A DNA stretch of 64,000 bases from Oleispira antarctica RB-8 (GTDB lineage Bacteria > Pseudomonadota > Gammaproteobacteria > Pseudomonadales > Oceanobacteraceae), in NCBI GenBank assembly GCA_000967895.1, contig FO203512.1:3595531-3659530 (forward strand). Direction: 5' to 3'. The notes under the pieces are model-generated. The model made no database searches, was not told the origin of the DNA, and was given only the letters and a program-made list of their open reading frames with translations. Of this stretch, positions 48,158 through 57,107 are shown one piece after another. The translations under genes were made by a program, and so were the position numbers. Every line of letters begins with the position of its first letter. Position 1 is the first letter of the stretch.

Positions 48158-48362
48158 AGATAGCGACAACTTTATTCGCACAAGGGCCTTTCTGGCCTTC
48201 ACCCACTTCAAACTCAACCGCTTGGCCATCGTTCAAAGTTGCGTAACCGCCGCCTGCTTGAATTTCTGAATGATGAACAAACAGATCTTTACTGCCATCT
48301 TCGGGTGTAATAAAACCGAAACCTTTATCGGCATTGAACCACTTAACGATACCTTTACTCAT
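48156..48362 (-). CDS. Cold-shock-domain protein (CspA family)
   Basis: Small cytoplasmic single-strand nucleic-acid-binding protein of 68 residues. The five-stranded cold-shock fold carries RNP1 KGFGFI and RNP2 LFVHHSEI, and it ends in [10 protein letters not shown]. It acts as an RNA chaperone. The 133-base gap upstream is too short to show a long cspA-type regulatory leader with certainty, and I cannot tell whether this copy is cold-induced. Its stop codon region is shared with the convergent module terminator. Confidence 0.95.
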   Translation of the reverse strand: MSKGIVKWFNADKGFGFITPEDGSKDLFVHHSEIQAGGGYATLNDGQAVEFEVGEGQKGPCANKVVAI

Positions 48363-48495
48363 GCTCTTTACTCATTTTGTTGGTGAAATATAAATTTCAT
48401 ACCCGAGTAAGTCACTCGAATATAAAACTTCAATAAGAAACCCAGATTAAGGAGTTTCTATTATGGAATAACCGTCCCATAATAATTGATCGACT

Positions 48496-50070
48496 TTAAC
48501 GCGCTAAATCAATGCCTTCTATAATATATAAACGGTTGTTGTCGATAACTGTTTGACCGGCATCAAGATATTTTTGCTCTAATACTCCACCGGAAGCCCA
48601 AGTCGCAAAATCATCATCATTTAAAACACCAATAGTGCTGTCATTGATTAACCAAATACCTTCTAACTTGTCGTGTGGATAGCCAGTTTCTTCAACAAGG
48701 TCGACCAATAACGTTTTGCTAACGGCTTGAATACCTGCATTAGCAATAGTTACCCAGCCATCACTTTCTAACGCGACCTGCTCTAATGTTTGACCATCAA
48801 TTAACAAACCTAATGAATCATCTTGTGTAATATCTCCTGCGATAGCAATCGCTTCTATATCCGTCGCATTGCTGATATCAATTTTATACAGGAGCTTCAT
48901 AGCTGAAGGGTCGTCGTTATAAAAACTGCCATCACGCTCAATCACAACAAATTCGGTATTGCTTAAAGCAACAATGCCAGACTGAGAGTTTTGCGTTTTT
49001 TCTTGCTTATACAAATATTGACTAATACTGCCATCGGTTAAGTCGATCGATACTAAACGAACAATATCATTTACTTTAACGGCGCTACTCGGGTTGTACA
49101 GGGTCGACTGCATGATACCGACTAACGTTTTCTCATCAGGCGTAACCGCTAACCCTTCCATACCTCGATTAGCCCGACGGTTAGCAAACTCACCCGGCAA
49201 TGTGAAGGTATTACGCGTATCACCACTAAATGCATTAATACGACCAATCTCAACACCTTCTGCATTAAAGTGAACAATGTGAGGGCCATACTCATCACTT
49301 ATCCAGAATGTACCGTCAGACAGTGCCACCAATCCTTCGCCGTCTAAGCCATAGTCATCCAACTTTATAGGATTTGTATTTTCATCAAAAGGTAAATTCA
49401 TATTTTCAACAATGACATTACCATCCGCATCGTAAGGTGTTTCACCCGTACCACCTAATGCCGTAGAATTCGGTAAGCCTGTTATAAAAGTACCATCAGG
49501 TCGTTTCAATAAAATATCTTTGATCTTTTTAACATCACCATTCGCTTGTAGCTCGAACAAGCCTATGCGCGGAGTATAATCAGGGGTTGGGAATTTTTTA
49601 CCTTTACCTTGATCGCCCGTAAACGTTGCATTAGGGCCGCGGTCGGTTAAAGCGTAAAATCGAGTAGCATCTGAAGGATGTGCCACCGCATCTGAACCAA
49701 AGCCACCGTTACGGATTTCCATAAGGCTTCCAGGCTTAGCACCATCATCAATATCAGAGCGCATAACCGTATAAGGTAAGGAAGAACCAGAGGAACCTAC
49801 AGGATTGATATTGCAGTGAGCGCTAACGCGAGTAACTTCAGTGCTGTTTAATATATTGTCGGCATTACTGTCTAAACCGGACGTTACTTTTAAACCACCA
49901 AAAAAACACTCACTATTACCTAGCGCTAATGTTTCATGAGTAATTAAACTGTTTAATCCATCAGTGCCACTATCTCCATTAATGCCGTTATCGCTGTCAC
50001 CACCGCATGCAGCCAAACCTAAAGTTGTAAGGAGTGTTAACGTCAATTTGGAGTGTTTCGTGTGCTTCAT
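48496..50070 (-). CDS. Esterase-like phytase-family lipoprotein
   Basis: Predicted lipoprotein of 524 residues (lipobox LGLAAC, Cys22). After a short Gly/Asp-rich spacer with a DUF7151-like piece (about 35-90, with a disulfide-type Cys pair in SECFFGGLK and SAHCN), the main domain is the 'esterase-like activity of phytase' fold. It is a propeller with MRSDIDDGAKPGSLMEIRNGGFGSDAVAHP, FYALTDRGPNA, EGLVALSDGTFWISDEYGPHIVHF and NRGMEGLAVTPDEKTLVGIMQ. Family members have weak phosphodiesterase or phytase-like activity, or none shown. The location should be periplasmic or outer membrane. It may be co-transcribed with the protease gene upstream (70 bases). Confidence 0.85.
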   Translation of the reverse strand: MKHTKHSKLTLTLLTTLGLAACGGDSDNGINGDSGTDGLNSLITHETLALGNSECFFGGLKVTSGLDSNADNILNSTEVTRVSAHCNINPVGSSGSSLPYTVMRSDIDDGAKPGSLMEIRNGGFGSDAVAHPSDATRFYALTDRGPNATFTGDQGKGKKFPTPDYTPRIGLFELQANGDVKKIKDILLKRPDGTFITGLPNSTALGGTGETPYDADGNVIVENMNLPFDENTNPIKLDDYGLDGEGLVALSDGTFWISDEYGPHIVHFNAEGVEIGRINAFSGDTRNTFTLPGEFANRRANRGMEGLAVTPDEKTLVGIMQSTLYNPSSAVKVNDIVRLVSIDLTDGSISQYLYKQEKTQNSQSGIVALSNTEFVVIERDGSFYNDDPSAMKLLYKIDISNATDIEAIAIAGDITQDDSLGLLIDGQTLEQVALESDGWVTIANAGIQAVSKTLLVDLVEETGYPHDKLEGIWLINDSTIGVLNDDDFATWASGGVLEQKYLDAGQTVIDNNRLYIIEGIDLAR

Positions 50071-50140
50071 GCTTTCCCTTTTTAATAGTCTTGTGCTTCT
50101 TAGCGAAAAGCATAAGACTATAATTGGGAAATATTACAGT

Positions 50141-51316
50141 TTAACTATTTTCCGTTTCTACCATTAAGTTAGGCATACGATTTAATCGATCATGAATAGC
50201 ATGATGAATAAACGCCAGTTTTGTACGTACGGGTTGCGTTAATACAAACGGGTAAGCATCACTCATTCCCATACTGCGATTTAATGAATTAAGAATAATC
50301 GCAAAATCAGTCCAAGTATCTAAAATATTGGTAATCGAAGTTTGTGCCGAGAAAAAGTAAGCATCTTGCGGCAAGGTTAAATCTTCAACTTCTTCTGTTT
50401 CTTCAGCATTGCCAATCGTTGAACCGGTAATAGAAAAGTTTTTTGCCGTCTCTAAAGTGTCCATTATGTGCATGTAGTGCGACCAAGTTTCGGCCCAATC
50501 TTCATAAGCATGCATCGTGGCATATTCGCTAATATATGAATCACGCCAGTTCTCAGGCGCACCGTCTTTATAATGCTTATCCATTGCGTCTTTATAAGAC
50601 AGTTCATCGTCTCCAAAATACTGCTTACATAAAGCATGCTTCTGCGGTGACCCTGCAATTAATTTATCAAAATAATAATGACCCAATTCATGGCGAAAGT
50701 GCCCTAGCAAGGTACGATATTTTTCACCCATGGCCAGCTTTGTATGAGAGCGAGCAACTTCGTCGGCTTCCGCTAGATTAATAGTGATATGACCACAATC
50801 ATGACCCGTAAAGACCGCCTCTTGGTTTTTTAATGTGCTAGCGAAATGGTCGTTTACATCTCGGTCAGTGGTAAAATCAAAACTGAGCCCACTGTCTGGA
50901 TTCTGAGCAATCGTTTCCAATGGTAGCTTCATTGATTTCAGAGTGTACAAAGCTCGTCGCTTAGCGACTTCCATTTTTTTCCACAACGGAATATGTTCAA
51001 CAATGCTTAAATCTGGAATGGTTTCATTAAAACGGCAGGCAAAACATAAGACCTCATCTTCGCCCTCAACGGGAACAAATGTATTCAAATTAACCATGCC
51101 CGTACAGGTTTTGTAATTCGCGTGGTTATCACATTTCTGATAACGAACATCCGGCTCTGCCGCTTTGAAATATTGCCCGATGGTTTCATCTAGATCATAA
51201 GGCTCAACGTTATCAAAATTGTCATCTAAACCAACAAGACGCTCGCACGCTATACACGTGCTGCTTTCAAAAAATAAGATCTGGTGATCTTTACAATCAC
51301 ATTTAAAAGTTTTCAT
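50141..51316 (-). CDS. Zinc-ribbon metallopeptidase (Peptidase_Mx-like)
   Basis: Cytoplasmic protein of 391 residues. The N-terminus has zinc-ribbon cysteines (C6-D-C8, C18xxC21) and further Cys pairs near CDNHANYKTCTG and LCFACRF. The peptidase domain shows the gluzincin motif HELGHYYFDKLI (HExxH variant HELGH), with a downstream Glu-containing helix around YEDWAETWSHYMHIMDTLETA as the probable third ligand. It belongs to the family annotated as putative zinc-binding metallo-peptidase. Genes of this family are often seen near circularly permuted ATP-grasp/alpha-E clusters, and one such cluster ends about 2 kb away on the opposite strand. Whether it belongs to that system is inference. No signal peptide is present. 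Confidence 0.82.
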   Translation of the reverse strand: MKTFKCDCKDHQILFFESSTCIACERLVGLDDNFDNVEPYDLDETIGQYFKAAEPDVRYQKCDNHANYKTCTGMVNLNTFVPVEGEDEVLCFACRFNETIPDLSIVEHIPLWKKMEVAKRRALYTLKSMKLPLETIAQNPDSGLSFDFTTDRDVNDHFASTLKNQEAVFTGHDCGHITINLAEADEVARSHTKLAMGEKYRTLLGHFRHELGHYYFDKLIAGSPQKHALCKQYFGDDELSYKDAMDKHYKDGAPENWRDSYISEYATMHAYEDWAETWSHYMHIMDTLETAKNFSITGSTIGNAEETEEVEDLTLPQDAYFFSAQTSITNILDTWTDFAIILNSLNRSMGMSDAYPFVLTQPVRTKLAFIHHAIHDRLNRMPNLMVETENS

Positions 51317-51447
51317 ACAAATACTCGACGCACAAAAAAGGTATAAGAATAATCAGTGTTAGAAGGAAAGTTTTATGTACATACTCTATAAAATTCCGTC
51401 CTATAAATTTCCGCTCCATTAAAACGCTATAATGTGCTGAAACCTAA

Positions 51448-52725
51448 TTATATCTTTCTGCAATCTAGCTTATTCTGCCCAGGCACCACACCTGTCATAA
51501 CCGTTACCTGATAGCCAGTGCCATTATAAGCCTGCTCAAAAACAGCCTGTTGATAACTGCATAAGCCATCGCCACGCTGCATAGTAATTACACCTTGTAT
51601 GCGGCGACCTGTTTGAATACCCGTAACCTTATGTCGTAATATGCTCCAATCACGATCGGTGATGTACACATATTGCAGCTGCTCTTTCCAGCTATAACGG
51701 TTCGCCCAGTCTTGCGCTGCGATTAAAGCACTCTGGTTTAAATCAGTATCGTCCATGCCCTTTGACGGTAATTCATTATTCGCCGTACGCTTCAGCTCTT
51801 CTCTCGCATAACGCGCAGTGACCGCTGCTTTCGCGTTGACAGCATACGTCTGCAACGTACTATCCATGCTATCTTGTGCTGCTTTATCTTGACTGATTTG
51901 GCGCATGGCCGTTTTGTCTTGGCCCAGCACATTGTAGCGACTGTGTTCTTGCCAGAGCTGTTTACCCAGAGGTCCACTGGCCACCCAAATCACCCCTTTA
52001 TCCTGCTCAATCAAAAAGCGTCCCATGTGCCCCATTTCATATACGGGCTTACCAATTGCCTGACTTAACTCAGCTTCATATATATAAGTACTCGAGGTGC
52101 AGCTTCGACAATTCATGCCCTCTAAGATAATTTGCTTGTTACTCTCCAGCATCACCTCTATTTGATCATACTGTTTACTGCCGACCGCTTGCGGTACTGC
52201 TGCGTAATATGTACCACTGCCACCTAATACCTCGAACTTAGCAACGCCTTCACCCGTCATCAAACGCTTAGCTTCGCCCAACGCAAAGGCTTTACCTGCA
52301 TCCAAAGTAATCGTCGGTGTTCCTTGTTTACTATACACATTGGCATAAGCAATCGTATTCCAAATACTCTTGCCCAATTGACCATCCGCCATGATCGAGA
52401 CAAAGGTATTTTCGTCATAAGCCATAATGTAAATCCCCATAGAATTGAAAAATACAGGACGCTCCAACTCATTCGTAGCATCATCCAATAGCTTATAGCC
52501 TGCGGCAGGACAGCGAGGACATGCCCGAGTTGCGAGCATTTTTTGACCATTCATCTCACCATATTCAACTTGAAGCTTTTGGGTTTGTCCGGCAGCACTG
52601 CGCTCTGGAGTAGCCAATTGATAGACACCATTAACCGCCTCAGGCGTCAGTTCAAAAGCGTAAGAGAATAAAGTTATGAAAGTGAAACAAAGGAAAACAG
52701 AAAATTTAGTGACGCCGTTCAACAT
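51448..52725 (-). CDS. Exported protein with a duplicated CxxC module, function unknown
   Basis: Secreted protein of 425 residues (signal peptide about 1-23, cut after SYA). I do not recognise the family, but it has an internal duplication. Each copy has a CxxC followed by a YxxxxE/D-type spacer and a conserved end. Copy 1 (about 67-125) shows RACPRCPAAGYKLL, ERPVFFNSMGIYIM and DGQLGKSIW. Copy 2 (about 205-265) shows NCRSCTSSTYIYE, GKPVYEMGHMGRFL and GPLGKQLW. The CxxC pairs could bind metal or form disulfides. The C-terminal 120 residues, with TGRRIQGVITMQRGDGLCSYQ, do not match the modules. It stands alone, with 130 bases before the protease gene. Confidence 0.7.
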   Translation of the reverse strand: MLNGVTKFSVFLCFTFITLFSYAFELTPEAVNGVYQLATPERSAAGQTQKLQVEYGEMNGQKMLATRACPRCPAAGYKLLDDATNELERPVFFNSMGIYIMAYDENTFVSIMADGQLGKSIWNTIAYANVYSKQGTPTITLDAGKAFALGEAKRLMTGEGVAKFEVLGGSGTYYAAVPQAVGSKQYDQIEVMLESNKQIILEGMNCRSCTSSTYIYEAELSQAIGKPVYEMGHMGRFLIEQDKGVIWVASGPLGKQLWQEHSRYNVLGQDKTAMRQISQDKAAQDSMDSTLQTYAVNAKAAVTARYAREELKRTANNELPSKGMDDTDLNQSALIAAQDWANRYSWKEQLQYVYITDRDWSILRHKVTGIQTGRRIQGVITMQRGDGLCSYQQAVFEQAYNGTGYQVTVMTGVVPGQNKLDCRKI

Positions 52726-52866
52726 GGGTAACTCCTGCCCAACAGGTGCGAATTAGAAGTATGAATTATTTTTCTTACTTCTAATAATAGTCACACTGTC
52801 AGAATTGCAACAGCAATAGAGAAGTTAAATGCACATAAAATACGCCAAGAACAATTATAAAAGTGA

Positions 52867-53082
52867 TTACTTCCAGCCTTGAATCCAATTATTAGGGTTC
52901 TTTAATTCTTGCCAATCAATAGACTCAGAACGATGTGAGATAACAGCCTCGATAGCACAATGTATAACGTCACCTTCTTCATCAAGCTTTAATTCAGAAA
53001 TCAAAAAATGTTTTTCTTTATTAACTGGCTTTACGGCAGTCCACTTACTATTAAGTAGCTTCTTAGGATTTATGCTATGCAT
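52867..53082 (-). CDS. Small Trp-rich conserved protein (TIGR02450 family)
   Basis: Cytoplasmic protein of 71 residues. It matches the small tryptophan-rich family seen across marine gammaproteobacteria: MHSINPKKLLNSKWTAV, NKEKHFLISELKLDEEG, VIHCAIEAVISHRSESIDW and LKNPNNWIQGWK. Four tryptophans lie at conserved places. The function is unknown. It has its own gap on both sides and may be monocistronic. AAGGTAGAAATATT precedes the ATG. Confidence 0.82.
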   Translation of the reverse strand: MHSINPKKLLNSKWTAVKPVNKEKHFLISELKLDEEGDVIHCAIEAVISHRSESIDWQELKNPNNWIQGWK

Positions 53083-53246
53083 AATATTTCTACCTTCTTG
53101 TCTAAGTAATTTTTCTTACTTTATATTCTAACGTACTTTTAAAAGTCTCGCTGATTTCTTAATATCCACTAAAAAATAGTATTATCGATATAGACAAGCT
53201 TAAATAAAAAGCCACGACTTCACGCAAGTAATTAGTCGCTATGCCG

Positions 53247-53756
53247 TTATACAGCCTGCGATTTTTCAGGTTTAAATTCACGTATCAGAGCAAAAATACT
53301 GGTTACTAAGGCAAGACTATTTGAAATAAGGCCTGCATAAGATGCAACAAACACATTGTGTCCCATCCAGCAAAAGATACACATCAAAAGAAGCAGCCTT
53401 AGCCGTTTAATATTCAACTGTAAATTACCGATGCAAAAGAAGAATAAAGCCAGCGATGAAAATAAAGATGCAATACCTTGCCACGTAGCCCAGCAAACTA
53501 AAGGCGTTAATACGATAGACGTTAAATAGACAGCTTTAAATTTGGGATGCGACTCCAAAGGAATCGCTAACGATGCCTGTAAGGCCACCAAGAACATAAT
53601 AGAGGCACCTGTAACCGCGTTAAGCAACAGAAAGTGCATACCCATGAATATGGCCGCAACAATTTGACCTAGCAGTAGATACTTCCGAGTTTTCAGTAAA
53701 GGCCAAATGACGTTTGATGCAACACCAAAAATGCCAAATAAGGTCGCTAATTCCAT
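53247..53756 (-). CDS. ygjV: YgjV-family inner-membrane protein
   Basis: Inner-membrane protein of 169 residues with five or six hydrophobic segments, of the Imp-YgjV family: IFGVASNVIWPLLKTRKYLLLGQIVAAIFMGMHFLLLNAVTGASIM, then SLAIPLESHPKFKAVYLTSIVLTPLVCWATWQGIASLFSSLAL. Function is unknown in all members I know of. It is encoded 12 bases downstream of the SUFU-like gene and so is probably co-transcribed with it. Confidence 0.78.
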   Translation of the reverse strand: MELATLFGIFGVASNVIWPLLKTRKYLLLGQIVAAIFMGMHFLLLNAVTGASIMFLVALQASLAIPLESHPKFKAVYLTSIVLTPLVCWATWQGIASLFSSLALFFFCIGNLQLNIKRLRLLLLMCIFCWMGHNVFVASYAGLISNSLALVTSIFALIREFKPEKSQAV

Positions 53757-53768
53757 ACGAATGGCGCC

Positions 53769-54440
53769 CTAAACACAAGCATCTCGCCTGACTTCAACCA
53801 AACTAATTTCTGCATCATTCACTGCTGTATCAAATGCTTCAATTCCATTGCTTTTGATCAAGTCATATTCGCTATCAAATATAGGGACTACCCAGCTAAG
53901 GGTAATATGCTGAGATCCAATGTGAAAATAGTTAAGCTCATTTGGCTCACCTCTAGGTTCATCAAATAATAAAGCTCTAGGCCAGCCAAGCGGAACTGAT
54001 TCGCTGCCAGCTACTTGGTTTTCTGGAATAATTTTTTCAGGTTTAATATTACGACCTAAAGTCATCATATGGCTTAATATCTTAGCCATATAATGCTGTA
54101 TTAATTCCAGTTGATCTTCAACGACATCAAAAGGTAAAACCATAAGGAGTTCAGAATTACTGTATTCATCATTATTGAACTTACAGGATGATAAACCGAT
54201 AGTGGCAACTCGTGTCACTTGATCCATGTCTTCACCAGGAAAAACATAAAGCTCCACGAATGTCTTCTCACTATTCACAGAATCATTATCCACAGTGTCA
54301 CTATGCTGGGTTTTAATAGAGTTTGGGGAGATTGATATAATGCTTCGGCTTTCTGGTACTCCCCAGCACTTGATGTACTCCGCTAAGATGATGGATCTTT
54401 TAATATCGAAGTTAAGGTTCTCGCTTGGATGTTGATTCAT
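53769..54440 (-). CDS. Suppressor-of-fused (SUFU)-like domain protein
   Basis: Cytoplasmic protein of 223 residues. The pattern VELYVFPGEDMDQVTRVATIGLSS, ELLMVLPFDVVEDQLELIQHYMAKILSHMMTLGRNI, ALLFDEPRGEPNELNYFHIG, VVPIFDSEYDLI and VRRDACV agrees with bacterial SUFU-like domains. That family often acts as immunity proteins of polymorphic toxins, and some members are free-standing. No toxin gene is adjacent here, and the neighbours are YgjV and a diguanylate cyclase. I rate the family assignment as moderate and the immunity role as unproven. Confidence 0.65.
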   Translation of the reverse strand: MNQHPSENLNFDIKRSIILAEYIKCWGVPESRSIISISPNSIKTQHSDTVDNDSVNSEKTFVELYVFPGEDMDQVTRVATIGLSSCKFNNDEYSNSELLMVLPFDVVEDQLELIQHYMAKILSHMMTLGRNIKPEKIIPENQVAGSESVPLGWPRALLFDEPRGEPNELNYFHIGSQHITLSWVVPIFDSEYDLIKSNGIEAFDTAVNDAEISLVEVRRDACV

Positions 54441-54568
54441 ACTTGATTATTTATACTCTCTATTCATAAAGCTTAATCGGCTTAAACAACTTTCTATTTA
54501 ACGGGTTTATATAACGAATAATATAAAATATAAATCTTTCTTCACTTATTTAATGTGATTAATACTTA

Positions 54569-56221
54569 CTAATCATGAAAACATTGTTTTTTATTTTGCT
54601 TATATTTATACATACGCTGATCGGCAAGCGATAAGCACTCTGATTGATTAAAAGTTTCAAAACTCGTGGCAATCCCGAAACTAAGACCAGCATCCTCCCA
54701 CCCTCTTTTCCGAAGCTCTTTCTCCGTTTCTAACAGTAAATGCGACAACTGCATTAACAATGACTCTGCTTGCGGTAGATTTTCAATACTAGCCACTAAA
54801 ATAAACTCATCACCACCGCAACGGAATATAGAACCTAGCCCTTGTAATTTATGCTGAATTATATTGGCCGCTGCAATTAAAATTTTATCACCTTCATCAT
54901 GCCCCAACTTGTCATTAATCTTTTTAAAACCATCGAGATCAATAAATGTAATGCAATAATTTCCAGCCAAGCTCGCCAACTTTTCATTTTGAGCAAAACG
55001 ATTACCAATTTGCGTTAATGGGTCAATTCGTGAAATAGCATAACTGCGGTGAAATTCTTTTTGTTGTATCTGTAACCATTCTGTTAAAGAAAGAAGAATG
55101 CATATGCAGTCAATGGTCAATGCAATTTGAACAACAACTTCAAGTGAGATATCCCAGTTAAGGTGATAGAAGTGAGATAATATAAATCCCGTTAACGTCA
55201 AAGCATATAAAAAGTTACCCATTAAATAGTACTTCGCTCTGAAGTCTCTTTTCGCAAGCATAAATATGCCCGTGCCAAGGCAAAGCGGAATCCATATTGT
55301 TGCGATAATGTGTGATAGTAAAAAACTAAGAGTAAAAGATAGAAAAGGCATTAGCATGCCTAAGATTAAGGTAACAATTGACAATATATTGAATATTTTA
55401 GCTAATTTAGGATGGTCTTTCTGGCAGTTAAATAACAATTTAGTGAACTGGCTAGCAGAAGCGATAACCAGAGGAAATATTATAATACCCATATAAACAG
55501 GGTTAAATGTTGATACCGTGAATAAATGGCCAAAACTTCCTGACGCAACGAACCATCCAAAACCCTGTATACCTATATATCCAGCACAGGCTAACGTCAC
55601 TAAATAACGAGTTCTGAGATAGACAAAGAAAGCAATTAAGCCGAGCGTCATCATGACGGTGAATGAGATAGAAGTAATACTGTTAATCAAAAACTGCTTA
55701 CTATAAAACTCTGTTTTATTATAAATTTTGAGAACAACAGGGGTCGCGAACATTTTGGCCTGAATATAAATCCAAAGCGTACCACTTTCTTTATGATCTA
55801 ACGGAAGAGAAAAAGATTGTGAATGCGCCAATCTTGGGTTTTGACTTCCTATCTGACCAAAGCTTTCTAATGCAATTATTTCTCCGTCATCCGTCTGCCA
55901 ATAAGCAGTCCCTATATCTAAGTAAACGGCACTGATATTGACAAACCAAGTCTCTTTCTGCTTTACGCTGGATACTTTAACCTTTGTTATGTAGGCTCCA
56001 CGCCCACCGAATGTAGACGTGACCTGTTTGGCCTCTTGATACAATTGACTTAATTCTACAAAGCTAGGTTTTTTATCTAAAGACCGAGCCTCACGCCAGA
56101 GATTATGCTCACTTAATTCCGTTTGCTTGGTATCATCCAGTGTTACATGAGGCTGCGCTCTTATAGAGCTCGCGGCAATGGATAAAAATAAAAGAATAAG
56201 AAACGAAATAGTTTTTGTCAT
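54569..56221 (-). CDS. 7TMR-DISM diguanylate cyclase
   Basis: Membrane-anchored diguanylate cyclase of 550 residues. The signal peptide (cut after IRA) is followed by a periplasmic 7TMR-DISMED2-like sensor (about 25-180, with IALESFGQIGSQNPRLAHSQSFSLPLDHKESGTLWIYIQ), then seven membrane helices (about 182-380). A C-terminal GGDEF domain follows (about 390-545). The active-site motif RCGGDEFIL is complete and DPLTQIGNRFA precedes it, so it should make c-di-GMP from GTP. An RxxD inhibitory site five residues before GGDEF is not obvious. Periplasmic DISMED2 domains of this type are predicted to bind carbohydrates. It is monocistronic. Confidence 0.9.
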   Translation of the reverse strand: MTKTISFLILLFLSIAASSIRAQPHVTLDDTKQTELSEHNLWREARSLDKKPSFVELSQLYQEAKQVTSTFGGRGAYITKVKVSSVKQKETWFVNISAVYLDIGTAYWQTDDGEIIALESFGQIGSQNPRLAHSQSFSLPLDHKESGTLWIYIQAKMFATPVVLKIYNKTEFYSKQFLINSITSISFTVMMTLGLIAFFVYLRTRYLVTLACAGYIGIQGFGWFVASGSFGHLFTVSTFNPVYMGIIIFPLVIASASQFTKLLFNCQKDHPKLAKIFNILSIVTLILGMLMPFLSFTLSFLLSHIIATIWIPLCLGTGIFMLAKRDFRAKYYLMGNFLYALTLTGFILSHFYHLNWDISLEVVVQIALTIDCICILLSLTEWLQIQQKEFHRSYAISRIDPLTQIGNRFAQNEKLASLAGNYCITFIDLDGFKKINDKLGHDEGDKILIAAANIIQHKLQGLGSIFRCGGDEFILVASIENLPQAESLLMQLSHLLLETEKELRKRGWEDAGLSFGIATSFETFNQSECLSLADQRMYKYKQNKKQCFHD

Positions 56222-56531
56222 AAATTAACGTATTTGAAGATGCAATGACATAATTGATGGTCACACATAAAGTATAAAATATCCTTATAACGGGTTAACA
56301 CTACACCCAGTACCTGACGTAAAATCGACAATTTCTCAGGAATAAACTGATCAAAATATACACTACTAGATCAAGAATAGCTGATATCACAGATAAGAAT
56401 AGGAATTTTCAAAACGAATTAGGGGGACAAACACATCAATCGAACGAGCTCCGCTATATTCAATATTTCTGCACAAAGTGATTTTCCTTACTTTTTATAG
56501 ATTCCTTCAGTCACATTAAAATCATACAACA
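56222..56531 (-). other. Intergenic region between ohrR and the diguanylate cyclase
   Basis: No gene found. Short AT-rich DNA without a hairpin of terminator type or a recognisable operator. Confidence 0.5.
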
Positions 56532-56966
56532 TTACTCCGATAAATCCCCCACGACTAAATCAAGCAGCTGCATCAGTTGCTCTACTTGCGCACTATTAAT
56601 ACTAGTAAAATTGCACTTAATTTGCTGGGGAATGCTCGCCGCTTTTTTCTTTAAGGCGAGTCCTTCTTTGGTAAGCTGAACAAAGCGTTTACGCCTATCT
56701 TGATCGTCCTTTATAATTTTAAGTAACTGCTTGTCGACCATCTTTTTCAGAATTTGTGTCATGGCACCACCATCAATTGCGGTTCTCGCTAACAGTTCTG
56801 CAATGGTAATTTTATCTTGCTCCCACAATGCCATCATCACCACGTATTGCGGATAAGTGATATTGAGTTTACTCAATGGCTCACGATAGGCACGAGCAAT
56901 GCTGTTTGACGCCATGTATAAGCGGTGACACAACTGGTTTTCGAGCTTTAGTTGATCAAACGGCAT
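56532..56966 (-). CDS. ohrR: OhrR-type organic-peroxide-sensing repressor (MarR family)
   Basis: Cytoplasmic MarR-family repressor, about 144 residues when started at the ATG at 56966. That start gives MPFDQLKLENQLC, which matches where OhrR proteins begin. An upstream ATG at 57020 would place the start over the operator-like repeat and has no ribosome-binding site. Redox-sensing Cys13 lies in ENQLCHRLY as in OhrR, where peroxide oxidation releases DNA. The winged-helix region includes LNITYPQYVVMMALWEQDKITIAELLARTAIDGGAMTQILKKM. It is divergent from ohr across a short promoter region with repeated TTTGCAxACAAA motifs, the classic ohr/ohrR arrangement. Confidence 0.85.
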   Translation of the reverse strand: MPFDQLKLENQLCHRLYMASNSIARAYREPLSKLNITYPQYVVMMALWEQDKITIAELLARTAIDGGAMTQILKKMVDKQLLKIIKDDQDRRKRFVQLTKEGLALKKKAASIPQQIKCNFTSINSAQVEQLMQLLDLVVGDLSE

Positions 56967-57011
56967 AAATTGCTCTTTTGTTGTTCTATTAATTTCAATC
57001 ATGTATTTTAA

Positions 57012-57070
57012 TTTGCACACAAAGTATTTGCAATCTCTTTTACCCTCCTATACTATTTTGCATACAAACT
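57012..57070 (+). promoter_or_regulatory. Pair of OhrR-operator-like repeats in the ohrR/ohr promoter region
   Basis: Two copies of a 14-base element, TTTGCACACAAAGT at 57012-57025 and TTTGCATACAAACT at 57057-57070, differ at two positions and are 45 bases apart. Each is an imperfect dyad (TTTG..CAAA). They flank the likely divergent promoters of ohrR and ohr, fitting cooperative repressor sites. Confidence 0.6.
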
Positions 57071-57107
57071 AAATTCTTAAACAACAAACACAAATCTGGA
57101 GCTTAAT

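Noticed and set aside
56967-57020. Extended N-terminus of OhrR from ATG at 57020
   Set aside because: It overlaps an operator-like repeat, and the family starts at the equivalent of 56966.
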